From CALHVX01 sp964640725 (GTDB lineage: Bacteria > Pseudomonadota > Gammaproteobacteria > Pseudomonadales > Azotimanducaceae): DNA of 64,000 bases. The translations under genes and the position numbers were made by a program. The stretch covers positions 97,706-161,705 of the forward strand of contig CAZXIJ010000007.1 of the NCBI GenBank assembly GCA_964640725.1, written 5' to 3'. Positions 44,749-52,968 of the stretch are shown piece after piece. Under the pieces are notes generated by a model, which did not search any database, was not told where the DNA came from, and saw only the letters and a program-made list of their open reading frames with translations. The stretch's first letter is position 1. Every line of letters begins with the position of its first letter.

Positions 44749-45390
44749 ATGGCGTCCCCGGATTCCGCGCCCCTGCCGCCCGTTGCCCAGCGCACCGGCG
44801 ATGACGACGCTGCCCTCATGCTGAAGTTTCAGCAGGAGCGGGACTATGCTGCCTTCGAAAGCCTGTTCGTGCGGCACAAGCAGGGCTTTCTGCACTTTTT
44901 GCAGTCACTGACCGGACAACGCGCCATTGCCGAAGACATCTCCCAGCACTGTTGGCTCAAGCTCATCGAGCTGGCGCAGGCCGAACGCTACCGCGCGGAG
45001 CCGGGCTCGAGCTTCCGCTCTTTTCTGTACACACTCGGGCGCAACCGCTTCCTGGACGAGCACGTGCGGCGCCACGAGCAGGCGCGCCGGGCACCGGTCG
45101 ACGTCAACATGGTGCTTGAGCAGGCAGAGGTTGCTGACGGCGCCGGCAACCCCTCGGTGGACCCGCAGCAGATGCTGGCCACTGCGCAGGGCATGACCGC
45201 GCTGCTGGCAGCCATGGCGGCCCTGCCCCGATCGCAGCGCGAAGTCATTGCGCTGTGGGCCGGCGGCGCGTCGATCGCCGAGATGGTCGAGATTGTCGGT
45301 GCCCCCAGGGACACGGTGTTGAGTCGCAAGAAGTATGCGCTCGCGCGCCTGAAATCGTCGCTCGTTGAACCTGCGGAGGATCCCCCATGA
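44749..45390 (+). CDS. ECF-type sigma-70 family RNA polymerase sigma factor
   Basis: 213 residues. Region 2 is visible in FESLFVRHKQGFLHFLQSLTG with AEDISQHCWLKLIE and FRSFLYTLGRNRFLDEHVRR (about 35-110). Region 4 lies in LPRSQREVIALWAGGASIAE with DTVLSRKKYALARLKSSL (about 160-205). Co-translated with a membrane protein downstream (ATGA overlap) that is probably its anti-sigma factor. It points toward the CsgG cluster, which lies on the opposite strand and may be its target. Confidence 0.88.
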   Translation: MASPDSAPLPPVAQRTGDDDAALMLKFQQERDYAAFESLFVRHKQGFLHFLQSLTGQRAIAEDISQHCWLKLIELAQAERYRAEPGSSFRSFLYTLGRNRFLDEHVRRHEQARRAPVDVNMVLEQAEVADGAGNPSVDPQQMLATAQGMTALLAAMAALPRSQREVIALWAGGASIAEMVEIVGAPRDTVLSRKKYALARLKSSLVEPAEDPP

Positions 45391-46016
45391 CCGATCAACG
45401 GGACCCGCCCCAGAGCGACAGCGAAGACCAGGCCATTGCCGATGCGCTGCGCCGCAGCAGCGCGCCGCCGTCTGCAGAACACGATGCTGCGATCCTCGCC
45501 GCGGCCCGGGCCATGACCGAGCGGGAAGCACCGGCGCCAACAGCTCGTGCATCGGCGACCGCCCCGACCAACCCTTCGGCGAACACCGCCCCCACGGCAG
45601 CCCGCCGGTGGCGCAGGCCGATGGCGTTGGCGGCTTCGGTCCTGGCCGTGCTGGCTGCATTCGCCGTGCTGCAAAGCCCTGCGCCGGAAGATGACGCGCT
45701 ACGCGCCAGCATCAAAGTCTCACCGGCCAACGGCACCGCCATCGAGCGCCTGCCAGACGCGCTCATCTGGCCCGAAGGCCCTGGCGGAACCCGCTATCGG
45801 GTGTTGCTCCTGGACGCCCAGGGCAGCGTGCTGTGGCGCAGCGACTGGCAAGTCAGCCCGAGCTGGACCGTGCCGCAACCGCCTCCACCGGTGCTTGCCC
45901 AGGCCGCCGCGACAGCGGCCACCGGCGAGCCCGTCACGGTTCGCTGGGCCGTGCAGCAAGCGGGCGCATCGACGGCAGAGCTGGGCCCCTTCGCCTTCTC
46001 GCTGCGCCAGCGCTAG
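45387..46016 (+). CDS. probable anti-sigma factor, single-pass membrane protein
   Basis: 209 residues: a cytoplasmic N-terminal part of about 75 residues, one membrane helix (PMALAASVLAVLAAFAVLQ, about 78-96) and a periplasmic beta-rich domain (VSPANGTAIERLPDALIWPE onward). There are no cysteines, so the zinc-binding anti-sigma motif is absent. The assignment rests on the topology and on the 4-bp overlap with the sigma gene. The 3' end lies 10 bp from the convergent 46027 gene. Confidence 0.65.
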   Translation: MTDQRDPPQSDSEDQAIADALRRSSAPPSAEHDAAILAAARAMTEREAPAPTARASATAPTNPSANTAPTAARRWRRPMALAASVLAVLAAFAVLQSPAPEDDALRASIKVSPANGTAIERLPDALIWPEGPGGTRYRVLLLDAQGSVLWRSDWQVSPSWTVPQPPPPVLAQAAATAATGEPVTVRWAVQQAGASTAELGPFAFSLRQR

Positions 46017-46026
46017 AGGCCGCGGC

Positions 46027-46401
46027 CTAGCAGTTCGACCAGCCAAAGGTCGTGTAGATGCAGCCGTCGGCACTACCGCCCACGGCGCCGCCGGCAGCAT
46101 TGCTCCAGTGGTTCCAGTCCCCGGTGCCGCTCCGGCTGCCGCTCCCGTAACGCGAGTGCGAGCTGCCCCCGAGGCAGCCGCTCACACCGCTGGTGGTGTT
46201 GAGCCAGCAGCCATCGGCGCGAACAAGATAGTGGCCGCTTTCGACCCGACCACCCAGCTGCCGTTCCAGCTGCAGAATCTGCTGCGGCGCGAGCGGTACC
46301 CCGTTGATGCTGACAAAGCGCGGCGCGCTATGGCCGGGGCCGGCCGCTGCGATCAAGGCCAGCACAGCAAGACCGTGCGTTATTTTGTTACGGATGGACA
46401 T
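46027..46401 (-). CDS. small exported Gly/Ser-rich protein of the CsgG cluster
   Basis: 124 residues. A signal peptide (THGLAVLALIAAAGPGHSA) ends near residue 25, leaving a mature protein of about 99 residues. It contains SINGVPLAPQQILQLERQLG and a Gly/Ser/Trp-rich, Cys-containing tail (SSHSRYGSGSRSGTGDWNHW). It overlaps the end of the csgG-like gene by 14 bp. AGAGGTG precedes ATG 46401. Not recognised; the position suggests a substrate or accessory factor of the secretion pore. Confidence 0.7.
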   Translation of the reverse strand: MSIRNKITHGLAVLALIAAAGPGHSAPRFVSINGVPLAPQQILQLERQLGGRVESGHYLVRADGCWLNTTSGVSGCLGGSSHSRYGSGSRSGTGDWNHWSNAAGGAVGGSADGCIYTTFGWSNC

Positions 46402-47389
46402 AGTCACCTCTTTGCACTTGAATGCCGGCCAGCGGCTCGGCGATGGCGTAGCGTTCCTGGACAGACAGGATGCGGACCTCGCCCACAACCTGTTCCACGC
46501 GGTCGAGCAGCAGGCCGGTACCCGGGTCCACCAGCGTGCGGACGACGGTCGAGACCCGATAGGTCTCGCCGGCTTCAATGCCGGACGCCAGACCCGCGTT
46601 CAGATACAGCGTCTCGCCAACGGCATCGACAATCTGCGATCGCCAGGGCAGGCCGCTCAGATTCTCGGCGATGTGCAGGATGCCCTGCCCCAGCGCGTTG
46701 CGAGACGCTCGCCCGAGGGGCGATTTGGCAAAGGCATCGCCGCCAATGCTGCCGCGCTCGTGATCCAGCCCGATGGTCCAGCCGCCGGACACGGCGTTCG
46801 CAGCAACGCGGTGGGCGCTGCGCACCTGGCCCGTCGTGGCATCGACAATACTCAGGTCCAGGGCCACCTGGGCGCGATTGCCGTTACGCCCGATCCGGAC
46901 GCCCAAGGGCACGTTCGGCAAACCCAGGCCGAGCTTCAGTCCGCGCCCGCGCTGGTTCGGCTCAAACTCGGTGATCGTGCCCTTGATCAGCACTTCCGCC
47001 CCGACCAGCCGGCCGGCCGCCGGGCCGGTCTCCCGGCTGACCACGCCCGCGAGGGTCAACTCCTGCTCCCGCAGCAGGCTGCCAAGGCCGGTGCGGTCGA
47101 GCACGATGAAGCATCCGGTGCGTGTCAGCTCCGTGGCGAGCTGCGCCGCGAGGCCATCGCCGACGTTATAGCCCTCGAAGGCGGCGAGCTTGCCCGTTGC
47201 GTTGAAGCTGTAGATCGCAACGCGGGGCTTTGGCCGGGGACAGTCCAGCGACGCCAGGGCCTGGCTCAGCGCCTGGGCATCAGCGTCTGAGACGGTACGG
47301 TCCTTCAGGTCTTTGCGCGCGGCGACTCCGGACGCGCTGGCCAGCAGAGTGGCCAAAATCACGAGGGCGGTCAGAAAGAGCTTGCTCAT
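46388..47389 (-). CDS. CsgG/HfaB-family outer-membrane secretion pore
   Basis: 333 residues. CsgG forms a nonameric outer-membrane channel that secretes curli subunits unfolded; HfaB is its holdfast counterpart. Seen here are RVAIYSFNATGKLAAFEGYN, VGDGLAAQLATELTRTGCF, FIVLDRTGLGSLLREQELTLAG and GAEVLIKGTITEFEPNQ, the conserved CsgG core. Unlike E. coli CsgG it has an ordinary signal peptide (LVILATLLASASGVAA) without a lipobox cysteine. The start overlaps the preceding gene by ATGA. Its cargo is not known; the secreted 254-aa protein upstream is the best candidate. Confidence 0.82.
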   Translation of the reverse strand: MSKLFLTALVILATLLASASGVAARKDLKDRTVSDADAQALSQALASLDCPRPKPRVAIYSFNATGKLAAFEGYNVGDGLAAQLATELTRTGCFIVLDRTGLGSLLREQELTLAGVVSRETGPAAGRLVGAEVLIKGTITEFEPNQRGRGLKLGLGLPNVPLGVRIGRNGNRAQVALDLSIVDATTGQVRSAHRVAANAVSGGWTIGLDHERGSIGGDAFAKSPLGRASRNALGQGILHIAENLSGLPWRSQIVDAVGETLYLNAGLASGIEAGETYRVSTVVRTLVDPGTGLLLDRVEQVVGEVRILSVQERYAIAEPLAGIQVQRGDYVHP

Positions 47390-47748
47390 CGAATCTCTCC
47401 TTTGCGGCCCGTTGCAGGGGTCGGGCGTTCCGTTGCTGCAGTTTCCGCCCGCCGCCGGGCAATCAGCAGCTCCAGATACTGGATCTGCGCCTGTTCAGCA
47501 ATGCGGCTGCCGGTGTTCGGGACGATGTAAAAGCGCTGGCCGTTCTCCAGGGGCATGGCGGCCAGCTCGCTCGCGGCAAGCCAGCGCTGCACGGCCGGAT
47601 CAAAACGCTGTTCGGCGCTCAGCAGGATCGTCGGGCCCACATACAGGGTTTCCGCGGCGGCGCCGACGGTTGCGAGCCCGAAGGCGAGCACCGCCAGCCG
47701 GAGCTCGCGACGCAGGGCCTGCGTGCTCCGCAAAGGTTTGCGGCTCAT
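47386..47748 (-). CDS. small exported protein of the CsgG cluster, 120 aa
   Basis: A signal-peptide-like N-terminus (RLAVLAFGLATVGAAAETLY) is followed by about 85 residues including GQRFYIVPNTGSRIAEQAQI and a basic tail. No motif is recognised. It shares 4-bp overlaps with the genes on both sides, so it is translated together with the CsgG-type pore. By position it could play a CsgE/F-like accessory role, but I see no sequence resemblance to those. Confidence 0.7.
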   Translation of the reverse strand: MSRKPLRSTQALRRELRLAVLAFGLATVGAAAETLYVGPTILLSAEQRFDPAVQRWLAASELAAMPLENGQRFYIVPNTGSRIAEQAQIQYLELLIARRRAETAATERPTPATGRKGEIR

Positions 47749-48155
47749 CGCGGGGACTCCTCAAGGTTCAGCAGATCCCGGCCTGCCGTCGTGTTCTCGG
47801 CGTTGATGTCGCCGCTGTTGCCACCGCAGACGATGACCGTATTCCCGCCGTGGTTGTCGACATCAACGTCCAGGCAGCGAAAGTTCTGCTCAAAGCGGGC
47901 GAGTTGAGCCGCCGTATCGCGTCGGAGCTGGGTCACGCCGGGGGCATTCGCCGACACTGCAGACCCGCTGCTGTTCTGGCGCACCAGGGGCGCGTTGGCG
48001 CGGGCTTCGTTCTCGGCAATCTGCCGGTCGCGCTCAAGCTGCATGCGCGCCTGGTAGATGCGCTTGAGCAGCGCACGGTCCGCATCCGTCTGAGCCAGCA
48101 AGGCGGCCGGCTGCGCGGCGGCGAGCAAGAGCAGGGCTTGTATCAGGTATCGCAT
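47745..48155 (-). CDS. exported protein of the CsgG cluster, 136 aa
   Basis: Signal peptide ALLLLAAAQPAALLAQ, then a helical, charged region (ALLKRIYQARMQLERDRQIA) and an Asn/Asp/Gly-rich C-terminal part with two cysteines (RCLDVDVDNHGGNTVIVCGG). Not recognised. First gene after a hairpin at 48174-48195 that separates it from the 254-aa gene; overlaps the next gene by ATGA. Confidence 0.7.
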   Translation of the reverse strand: MRYLIQALLLLAAAQPAALLAQTDADRALLKRIYQARMQLERDRQIAENEARANAPLVRQNSSGSAVSANAPGVTQLRRDTAAQLARFEQNFRCLDVDVDNHGGNTVIVCGGNSGDINAENTTAGRDLLNLEESPR

Positions 48156-48173
48156 GACATCGCTCCAGGGAAT

Positions 48174-48195
48174 GGCGGGGGCACGGGCCCCCGCC
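48174..48195 (-). terminator. strong GC hairpin between the 254-aa gene and the CsgG genes
   Basis: GGCGGGGGC (48174-48182) and GCCCCCGCC (48187-48195) pair perfectly over 9 bp around a 4-nt loop. It lies downstream of the 48212 stop and before the 48155 start. Without a T tract it may be an attenuator or an mRNA-stabilising hairpin that lets the upstream exported protein be made in greater amounts than the pore. Confidence 0.5.
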
Positions 48196-48211
48196 GGGTT
48201 ACGACGCCCGC

Positions 48212-48976
48212 CTAGCGGGAAATGTCAGAGCTGATGGGATCAGCGATGCTGGCGTCAGACGCACCGCGCTGGTCAACAGCAGAGCCGGACTGCTGGCCGA
48301 CGTTGCCGGAAACTCCAACACTGGTGTTGCCGATCGGCGCAAACACGCCTTTGTCGCCCATGTCGCGGCCAGCCATGACGTTGGACAGGCCAATCGGCGC
48401 CGAATTGGAGCCGCCGACCATCACGTGGTTCACGGGCACCTGGTTCACGTTCGTGTTGACCATGGCCGGACCCATGAAATAGGTCTCGTCATTGCCAGCG
48501 CTGACCTGGTTCCTGCTGCCGGCAACCGCCGTGTCGTGCCCGCGGGCCAGGCCGTAAGCTGCGCTTGAACCCTCGTGGCCAACGTCCTGGGCCTGCCACT
48601 TGTCCGACTTGATGGTCGGCGTCGCGATCTGGAAATCGACGTCGACATCGTTGTCTTCGGTGGTGGTTGTGGTGGTGTCGTTGTCTTCGCTGTGACTCCA
48701 TTGGCTGGTGTAATCCAGGTCAATGTCGTTGTCTTCGCGATGATCGCTGACGGTGGTCTTGTCGATGTCTTTGTTCCAGCTTTGCGTCAGCCGGTTGTCG
48801 GAACCTTTCTTGAACGAATCATTGATGTCGACGGTCGTGACGTCATCATCAGAGTTGCCCGACCACGCCGCGTACGGCGTTTCGGCAACAGCGGCGCCGC
48901 TGGTCAGCAGGCCTGCGAGCAGCAGGCTGGCGGCGGTCTTGAGGGACCGAGGGGGTTGGAAGGGGGCAGCTTTCAT
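48212..48976 (-). CDS. exported Asn/Asp/Thr-rich protein, candidate cargo of the CsgG-type pore
   Basis: 254 residues with signal peptide (TAASLLLAGLLTSGAAVAE). The mature part has an acidic low-complexity block (SEDNDTTTTTTEDNDVDVDF, about 97-116) and a C-terminal Asn/Gln/Gly-rich half with repeated GGS/NVM/VSG patterns (NTNVNQVPVNHVMVGGSNSA). Functional amyloids are often of this composition, but no curli repeat is present, so amyloid nature is inference. ATG 48976 has AGGAGA upstream. It precedes the CsgG genes behind a strong hairpin. Confidence 0.65.
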   Translation of the reverse strand: MKAAPFQPPRSLKTAASLLLAGLLTSGAAVAETPYAAWSGNSDDDVTTVDINDSFKKGSDNRLTQSWNKDIDKTTVSDHREDNDIDLDYTSQWSHSEDNDTTTTTTEDNDVDVDFQIATPTIKSDKWQAQDVGHEGSSAAYGLARGHDTAVAGSRNQVSAGNDETYFMGPAMVNTNVNQVPVNHVMVGGSNSAPIGLSNVMAGRDMGDKGVFAPIGNTSVGVSGNVGQQSGSAVDQRGASDASIADPISSDISR

Positions 48977-49070
48977 GGCGTTCTCCTGAGCTTGGGTTAC
49001 GGCAGTCACGCTGCCTTACCCTTTGAGTCACGAGGTCCGCCGGGACGGTTCAAAGCCGCCCTTCCTTTTT

Positions 49071-50051
49071 TCAGAAGCGGTAACGGGCCTCGAATTCCAG
49101 CGCCTTGGTGTCGGCATCCAGATCATCGAAATCCTCAGCGCGATAGCTCAGGTTCAGCGAGACCTTCTCGGTCACGAACCAATTGCCGAAGATCTCCCAG
49201 GCGAACAGGTCGCCGGTCGCGTCGCGGTCAATGAGCTCGAAGTCGACACCGACACCGATGTCGTCCCGAAAAAACCACTGGCCCGACAGCAGGATGTCGT
49301 TGCCGTCGTCGTCAAAGGGACCCGCATCGCCGGTGACGAAGCCGTACAGGGCGTGCAGAGACCAGGTCATGCCGTTCTCGAGCTGTTGCACGTGGGTCAC
49401 GTCGATCGCCCAGCGCTCCCTGTCGGCAAAATCGGCATCGTCGTTGCTGTACGACAAGCGCAGCTGCGTGTCCTGAGCCAGGTAGTAGCCGCCAGCAACC
49501 CGATACTCGTCCAGGTCCGTGTCGAAGCCCGTACCATCGAACTCGCTGGTCTCGTACGCACCCTCGAAAACCCAGCCTCGATCCGTAACCAGCCGGGCGA
49601 ACAGTGACCAGCGGTCTACGTCCACGCCGCTGGCATCGGTTTCGAAGCGCCCGTAGCTGCCGCCGACGCTGGAAGCACGGGCCAGAAAAGGGGCAAGCCG
49701 GTACGGGCCGCGCCCCGGGTCAACCTCGCCCAGGAACACCTGGCCGGAGACTTCGAAGCCGTCAAAGTCGTCGACGCAGTCGCTGCCGGCAAAGCCCGGG
49801 GACTCTATGGGCCCTCCGGTGGGGGGCGGCGTCACCGTTGGCGGATCGGCCACCGGCGGTGCCGGGGTGCCGGTCGGCGGCGGCGTGTAATCCTCGGGCG
49901 GCGAGTAGCCACCGCTCGCGAGACAGAGCTCGCCGTCGGCATAGCTGAGCCCGAAATCGCTGCGAAAACTCGCAGCAGCCTGCACCGGCGGCGCAGCCAG
50001 CGCGGCGGTCAGCACCGCGGCAGTCAGAGACAGGGGGCGATTGGCAATCAT
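49071..50051 (-). CDS. outer-membrane beta-barrel protein
   Basis: 326 residues. Signal peptide AVLTAALAAPPVQAAAS; a Pro/Thr-rich linker (DYTPPPTGTPAPPVADPP) at about 55-85; then about 230 residues of alternating strands (for example TQLRLSYSNDD, NGMTWSLHALYGF, EKVSLNLSYRAEDF) ending in ARYRF, with the C-terminal Phe usual for BAM-dependent barrels. AAGGAGA precedes ATG 50051. The start overlaps the stop of the preceding gene (ATGA), making it the last gene of the sigma/subtilase operon. Confidence 0.78.
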   Translation of the reverse strand: MIANRPLSLTAAVLTAALAAPPVQAAASFRSDFGLSYADGELCLASGGYSPPEDYTPPPTGTPAPPVADPPTVTPPPTGGPIESPGFAGSDCVDDFDGFEVSGQVFLGEVDPGRGPYRLAPFLARASSVGGSYGRFETDASGVDVDRWSLFARLVTDRGWVFEGAYETSEFDGTGFDTDLDEYRVAGGYYLAQDTQLRLSYSNDDADFADRERWAIDVTHVQQLENGMTWSLHALYGFVTGDAGPFDDDGNDILLSGQWFFRDDIGVGVDFELIDRDATGDLFAWEIFGNWFVTEKVSLNLSYRAEDFDDLDADTKALEFEARYRF

Positions 50052-51124
50052 CGGTTTCTCCTTGAAGGTCGATCGGGGGTCAGGGATGCCGTGGGGCGCG
50101 CCGCGACAGGCTCGAGCGTCAGCGCGCTGCCGGCCTGGCCGGCAATGCGGGCAGCAAAGCCAAAGGTCTGATAGCCGTCCTGGCCGGGACGAGTGAGGTG
50201 CGTCACCAGCACGCTGCCGGGGGGCAGATCGCCCGGCGCCAGGGCGAAGCGCGCGCCGGCGCTGCGCGCGCCGCCCTGAATGCCGCCAAAACCCAGCTGC
50301 TGCCACGCCGGAGCGGGCGCCTGCGCCTGCAGGTGCGCCAGATAGGCGGCCCCGGGCGTGAGCAACTGGCGGCTCGCGGTGCCGCTGCTCGCAGAACCGG
50401 CAGCGCCGCTTCGCACCGCGCGCAGCAGGCCAACGGACTCCGGCAGGGCAAAGCGCCCTTCCCGGGACCAGCCGCTGCGGTCGATGCGTTCTCGAGTGAG
50501 GCGACCGTTCTCGTAGCGCCGCTCCGTGCGTGTGACGTTGACCGTCAGCTGCCAGCTGCCCCAGAGCCCGTAGGGCTCCCAGGCGACGGGCCAGAAGCGC
50601 CGGCAATCCGGCGTTTCTATGAACTGCGCGTGCAGCGTGCCTTTCTTAGGCACTTTCGCGATGCGCGTGCTCACAACCAGCGTGTCATCGACAAAGCGCG
50701 CGCCCTGCTGCAGCTCTGCCTTCAGTTCGGGATGACGAAGCGCCGCTTTGTCTCGTCCCTTGATCGGGTCCCGGGCCAGCTTCGGTCGCTTACGACCGCC
50801 CGGCGTGCCCAAGAGGCTGCCGACAAGTTTGCCCACGGCGTTGCCGCCAGGCGTCGCTTTAGGCTGCTGCGCAGCAGGGTCCCAGGCCATCGGCTGAGCC
50901 GCACTGATCGTGCCGCAGTAGGTCGCTGCCCGCTCGGCGATGGCTTGGCGAACCGCATCCAGATCCAGCTCTGTGCTGGGCTGCACGGCGGGCTCGCTGT
51001 AGCGAAAATCGCCTTTGTCGACACTGCGCTCGAGCGCCGCGCCGGTCTCTGCCGAGCCGGTGGCTGCGCCGGCGACAGCGCCCAGGCTCAGCAATACGAC
51101 CCCCAGGCGCCACCGGCAGCTCAC
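50048..51124 (-). CDS. exported protein of the subtilase operon, 358 aa
   Basis: GTG start; signal-like N-terminus GVVLLSLGAVAGAATGSAE. No domain recognised. Features: a basic segment TPGGRKRPKLARDP near 105-118, DCRRFWPVAWEPYGLWGSW (about 172-190) and a Pro/Arg-rich C-terminus. It overlaps the subtilase gene by GTGA and the barrel gene by ATGA, so it is made in one operon with proteases and an outer-membrane protein. Confidence 0.7.
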   Translation of the reverse strand: MSCRWRLGVVLLSLGAVAGAATGSAETGAALERSVDKGDFRYSEPAVQPSTELDLDAVRQAIAERAATYCGTISAAQPMAWDPAAQQPKATPGGNAVGKLVGSLLGTPGGRKRPKLARDPIKGRDKAALRHPELKAELQQGARFVDDTLVVSTRIAKVPKKGTLHAQFIETPDCRRFWPVAWEPYGLWGSWQLTVNVTRTERRYENGRLTRERIDRSGWSREGRFALPESVGLLRAVRSGAAGSASSGTASRQLLTPGAAYLAHLQAQAPAPAWQQLGFGGIQGGARSAGARFALAPGDLPPGSVLVTHLTRPGQDGYQTFGFAARIAGQAGSALTLEPVAARPTASLTPDRPSRRNR

Positions 51125-52968
51125 CGGTCGCCTCCAGCGCAGGCCAGGCTGGCATCGGGCAGAGCGGCCGCCGCGCAGGCGCTGGGCAGCCCGCGGCCAA
51201 ACACCGCATCCTGCCCCGCATCGCCCAGGTCCCGAACGCTGCCCAGCAACGCAGCGCGGAGCGCCGGGCCGTCGAGCTTCGGGTTCAGGGCCCGCAGCAA
51301 TGCCGCGGTGCCGCTGACGACCGCTGCGGCAAAGGAAGTGCCGGAAACGCTCGGGTAACCGTTGCCGGGCGCAGTCGTCAGGAGCTCGACACCGGGGGCA
51401 GCCAGATCAATATACCGGCCGAGGTTAGCGTCACCGTAGCTGCGGTCTACAGCGTCGAGCGCTGTGACAGCCAGCACCCCGGGCAGGGCTGCGGGAAACG
51501 CCGGACGCGCCTGCGGGCCACCGTTGCCAGCGGCGGCGACAATCAGCACGCCCTGTGAACCGAGGCGCGCAATCGCGCGCGCCAGCAACGGGTCCGGTGG
51601 CCCGGTCAGGCTCATGTTGACGATCGCGCTGCCGCGCTGCGCAGCCAGATCCAGGGCCGCCAACAGTGTGCTGGTGCGGCAACGCGCTGCAAAGCCGCCA
51701 GCATTGACCGGCGTGCAGGCCTTAATGGCGAGCAACTCGACGTCCGGCGCCACGCCATACCCGCCAATGCCGTTGCCGAGCCCGGCGGCCAGCACACCCG
51801 CTACGGCCGTGCCGTGAGCATCGGGGGCATGTCCCTGCCCGGTCGTGTCGAGGGACTCGGTCACGCGCCCGGCAAGGTCTGGATGGCTGCCGTCGATACC
51901 CGTGTCAATGACAGCCACGCGCTGCCCGGCGCCCCGCGTGATCTGATGCAGCGGCGCCGCGTCAATCTTCGCGGGCGCGTAGGTCAACGCAGCCAGCGGG
52001 TCCTGCGCAACGGCCCCGCTGGTGCGGTACACGTACTCGGGTTGCGCGGCCGCCACGGCGCTGTCGCCTTGCAAACCCTGCACCAACGCCAACGCGTCAG
52101 CAGCGGCGAGCAACACCAGCTCAGCGTTGAGCAACTCGCTGCGACGCCGGCTGAGCACGGCCGCGCTCTGGCGCCGGGCGACCGCATCGATCGAGCCGGA
52201 GTCGATCAACGCCAGCGCCACGCCCGGTATCCGCGCGGGCTGCAAACTGTCCAGGGGAATCCCGGCAGTCGTGCAGGCGTTCTCAGCCAGGAGCCGGTAA
52301 CGGTCGCTATCCGCCGGCAGCGAGGCGCTGGCGGCCGGCCCGCGGGTAGCCGGGCGCGACGCACGGTCTTCGGTCAGCCAGCGCAGATCAAGGTCGAGAT
52401 TGATACCGCGGCGCTGCCCCGGCGCAGGATCCAGGCCGCGCGCGCCGGCAATCGGCGGCAGCGCCCGACACTGGGGCAACCGGTCGTCGCTTTGCGTCTC
52501 GCGAAGGGTGGCAAGCCGCGCTGCGACCCGCTCGCTCGCAATCGCCGGATCTTCCGCCAGGCGCAGCCTGGGGCCTTCGCTGGCTGCGCGGCTCGCGATT
52601 TCATGGCAGGGGTTTGCCGGACATTGGATGCCGCGCCCCGCGTCGCACTGCTCCGCGCGAAAGCGTGCCCAACGCTCGTCATCCATGGGCACGTCCAGGA
52701 GCCACTGGCCGCCTTTTCGATGGGCTCGGTAGCCCGCGAGCCCAAGGACCCGGGCCTGCGCCGCAAGGTCTGCCTGCGAGCCGGATGGCCCTGGCAGCTG
52801 CACGGACCGCAGGGGCACGGGCGGCGCGATGGCAAGCGGTTGCTGCCACACATCGGCGAAGGGACCGACCGGGGCGCTTGTTGGCGCAGGCGCTGCGTCC
52901 TGCGCCACCGCAAGACTGCTGAGGCCCAGCAGCACTGTACAGGCCAGGCATCGCGCCGACCCAAGCAT
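51121..52968 (-). CDS. exported S8 (subtilisin-like) serine protease with long N-terminal region
   Basis: 615 residues with signal peptide (LLGLSSLAVAQ). The catalytic triad is Asp355 (VAVIDTGIDGSHPD), His385 (DAHGTAVAGV) and Ser545 (SGTSFAAAVV). The long region before it contains NAELVLLAAADALALVQGLQ and VAAAQPEYVY (about 275-320), the usual end of an I9-type propeptide. Its stop overlaps the next gene (GTGA) and its start shares one base with the stop of the second subtilase gene. Substrates unknown; probably periplasmic or surface exposed. Confidence 0.87.
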   Translation of the reverse strand: MLGSARCLACTVLLGLSSLAVAQDAAPAPTSAPVGPFADVWQQPLAIAPPVPLRSVQLPGPSGSQADLAAQARVLGLAGYRAHRKGGQWLLDVPMDDERWARFRAEQCDAGRGIQCPANPCHEIASRAASEGPRLRLAEDPAIASERVAARLATLRETQSDDRLPQCRALPPIAGARGLDPAPGQRRGINLDLDLRWLTEDRASRPATRGPAASASLPADSDRYRLLAENACTTAGIPLDSLQPARIPGVALALIDSGSIDAVARRQSAAVLSRRRSELLNAELVLLAAADALALVQGLQGDSAVAAAQPEYVYRTSGAVAQDPLAALTYAPAKIDAAPLHQITRGAGQRVAVIDTGIDGSHPDLAGRVTESLDTTGQGHAPDAHGTAVAGVLAAGLGNGIGGYGVAPDVELLAIKACTPVNAGGFAARCRTSTLLAALDLAAQRGSAIVNMSLTGPPDPLLARAIARLGSQGVLIVAAAGNGGPQARPAFPAALPGVLAVTALDAVDRSYGDANLGRYIDLAAPGVELLTTAPGNGYPSVSGTSFAAAVVSGTAALLRALNPKLDGPALRAALLGSVRDLGDAGQDAVFGRGLPSACAAAALPDASLACAGGDR

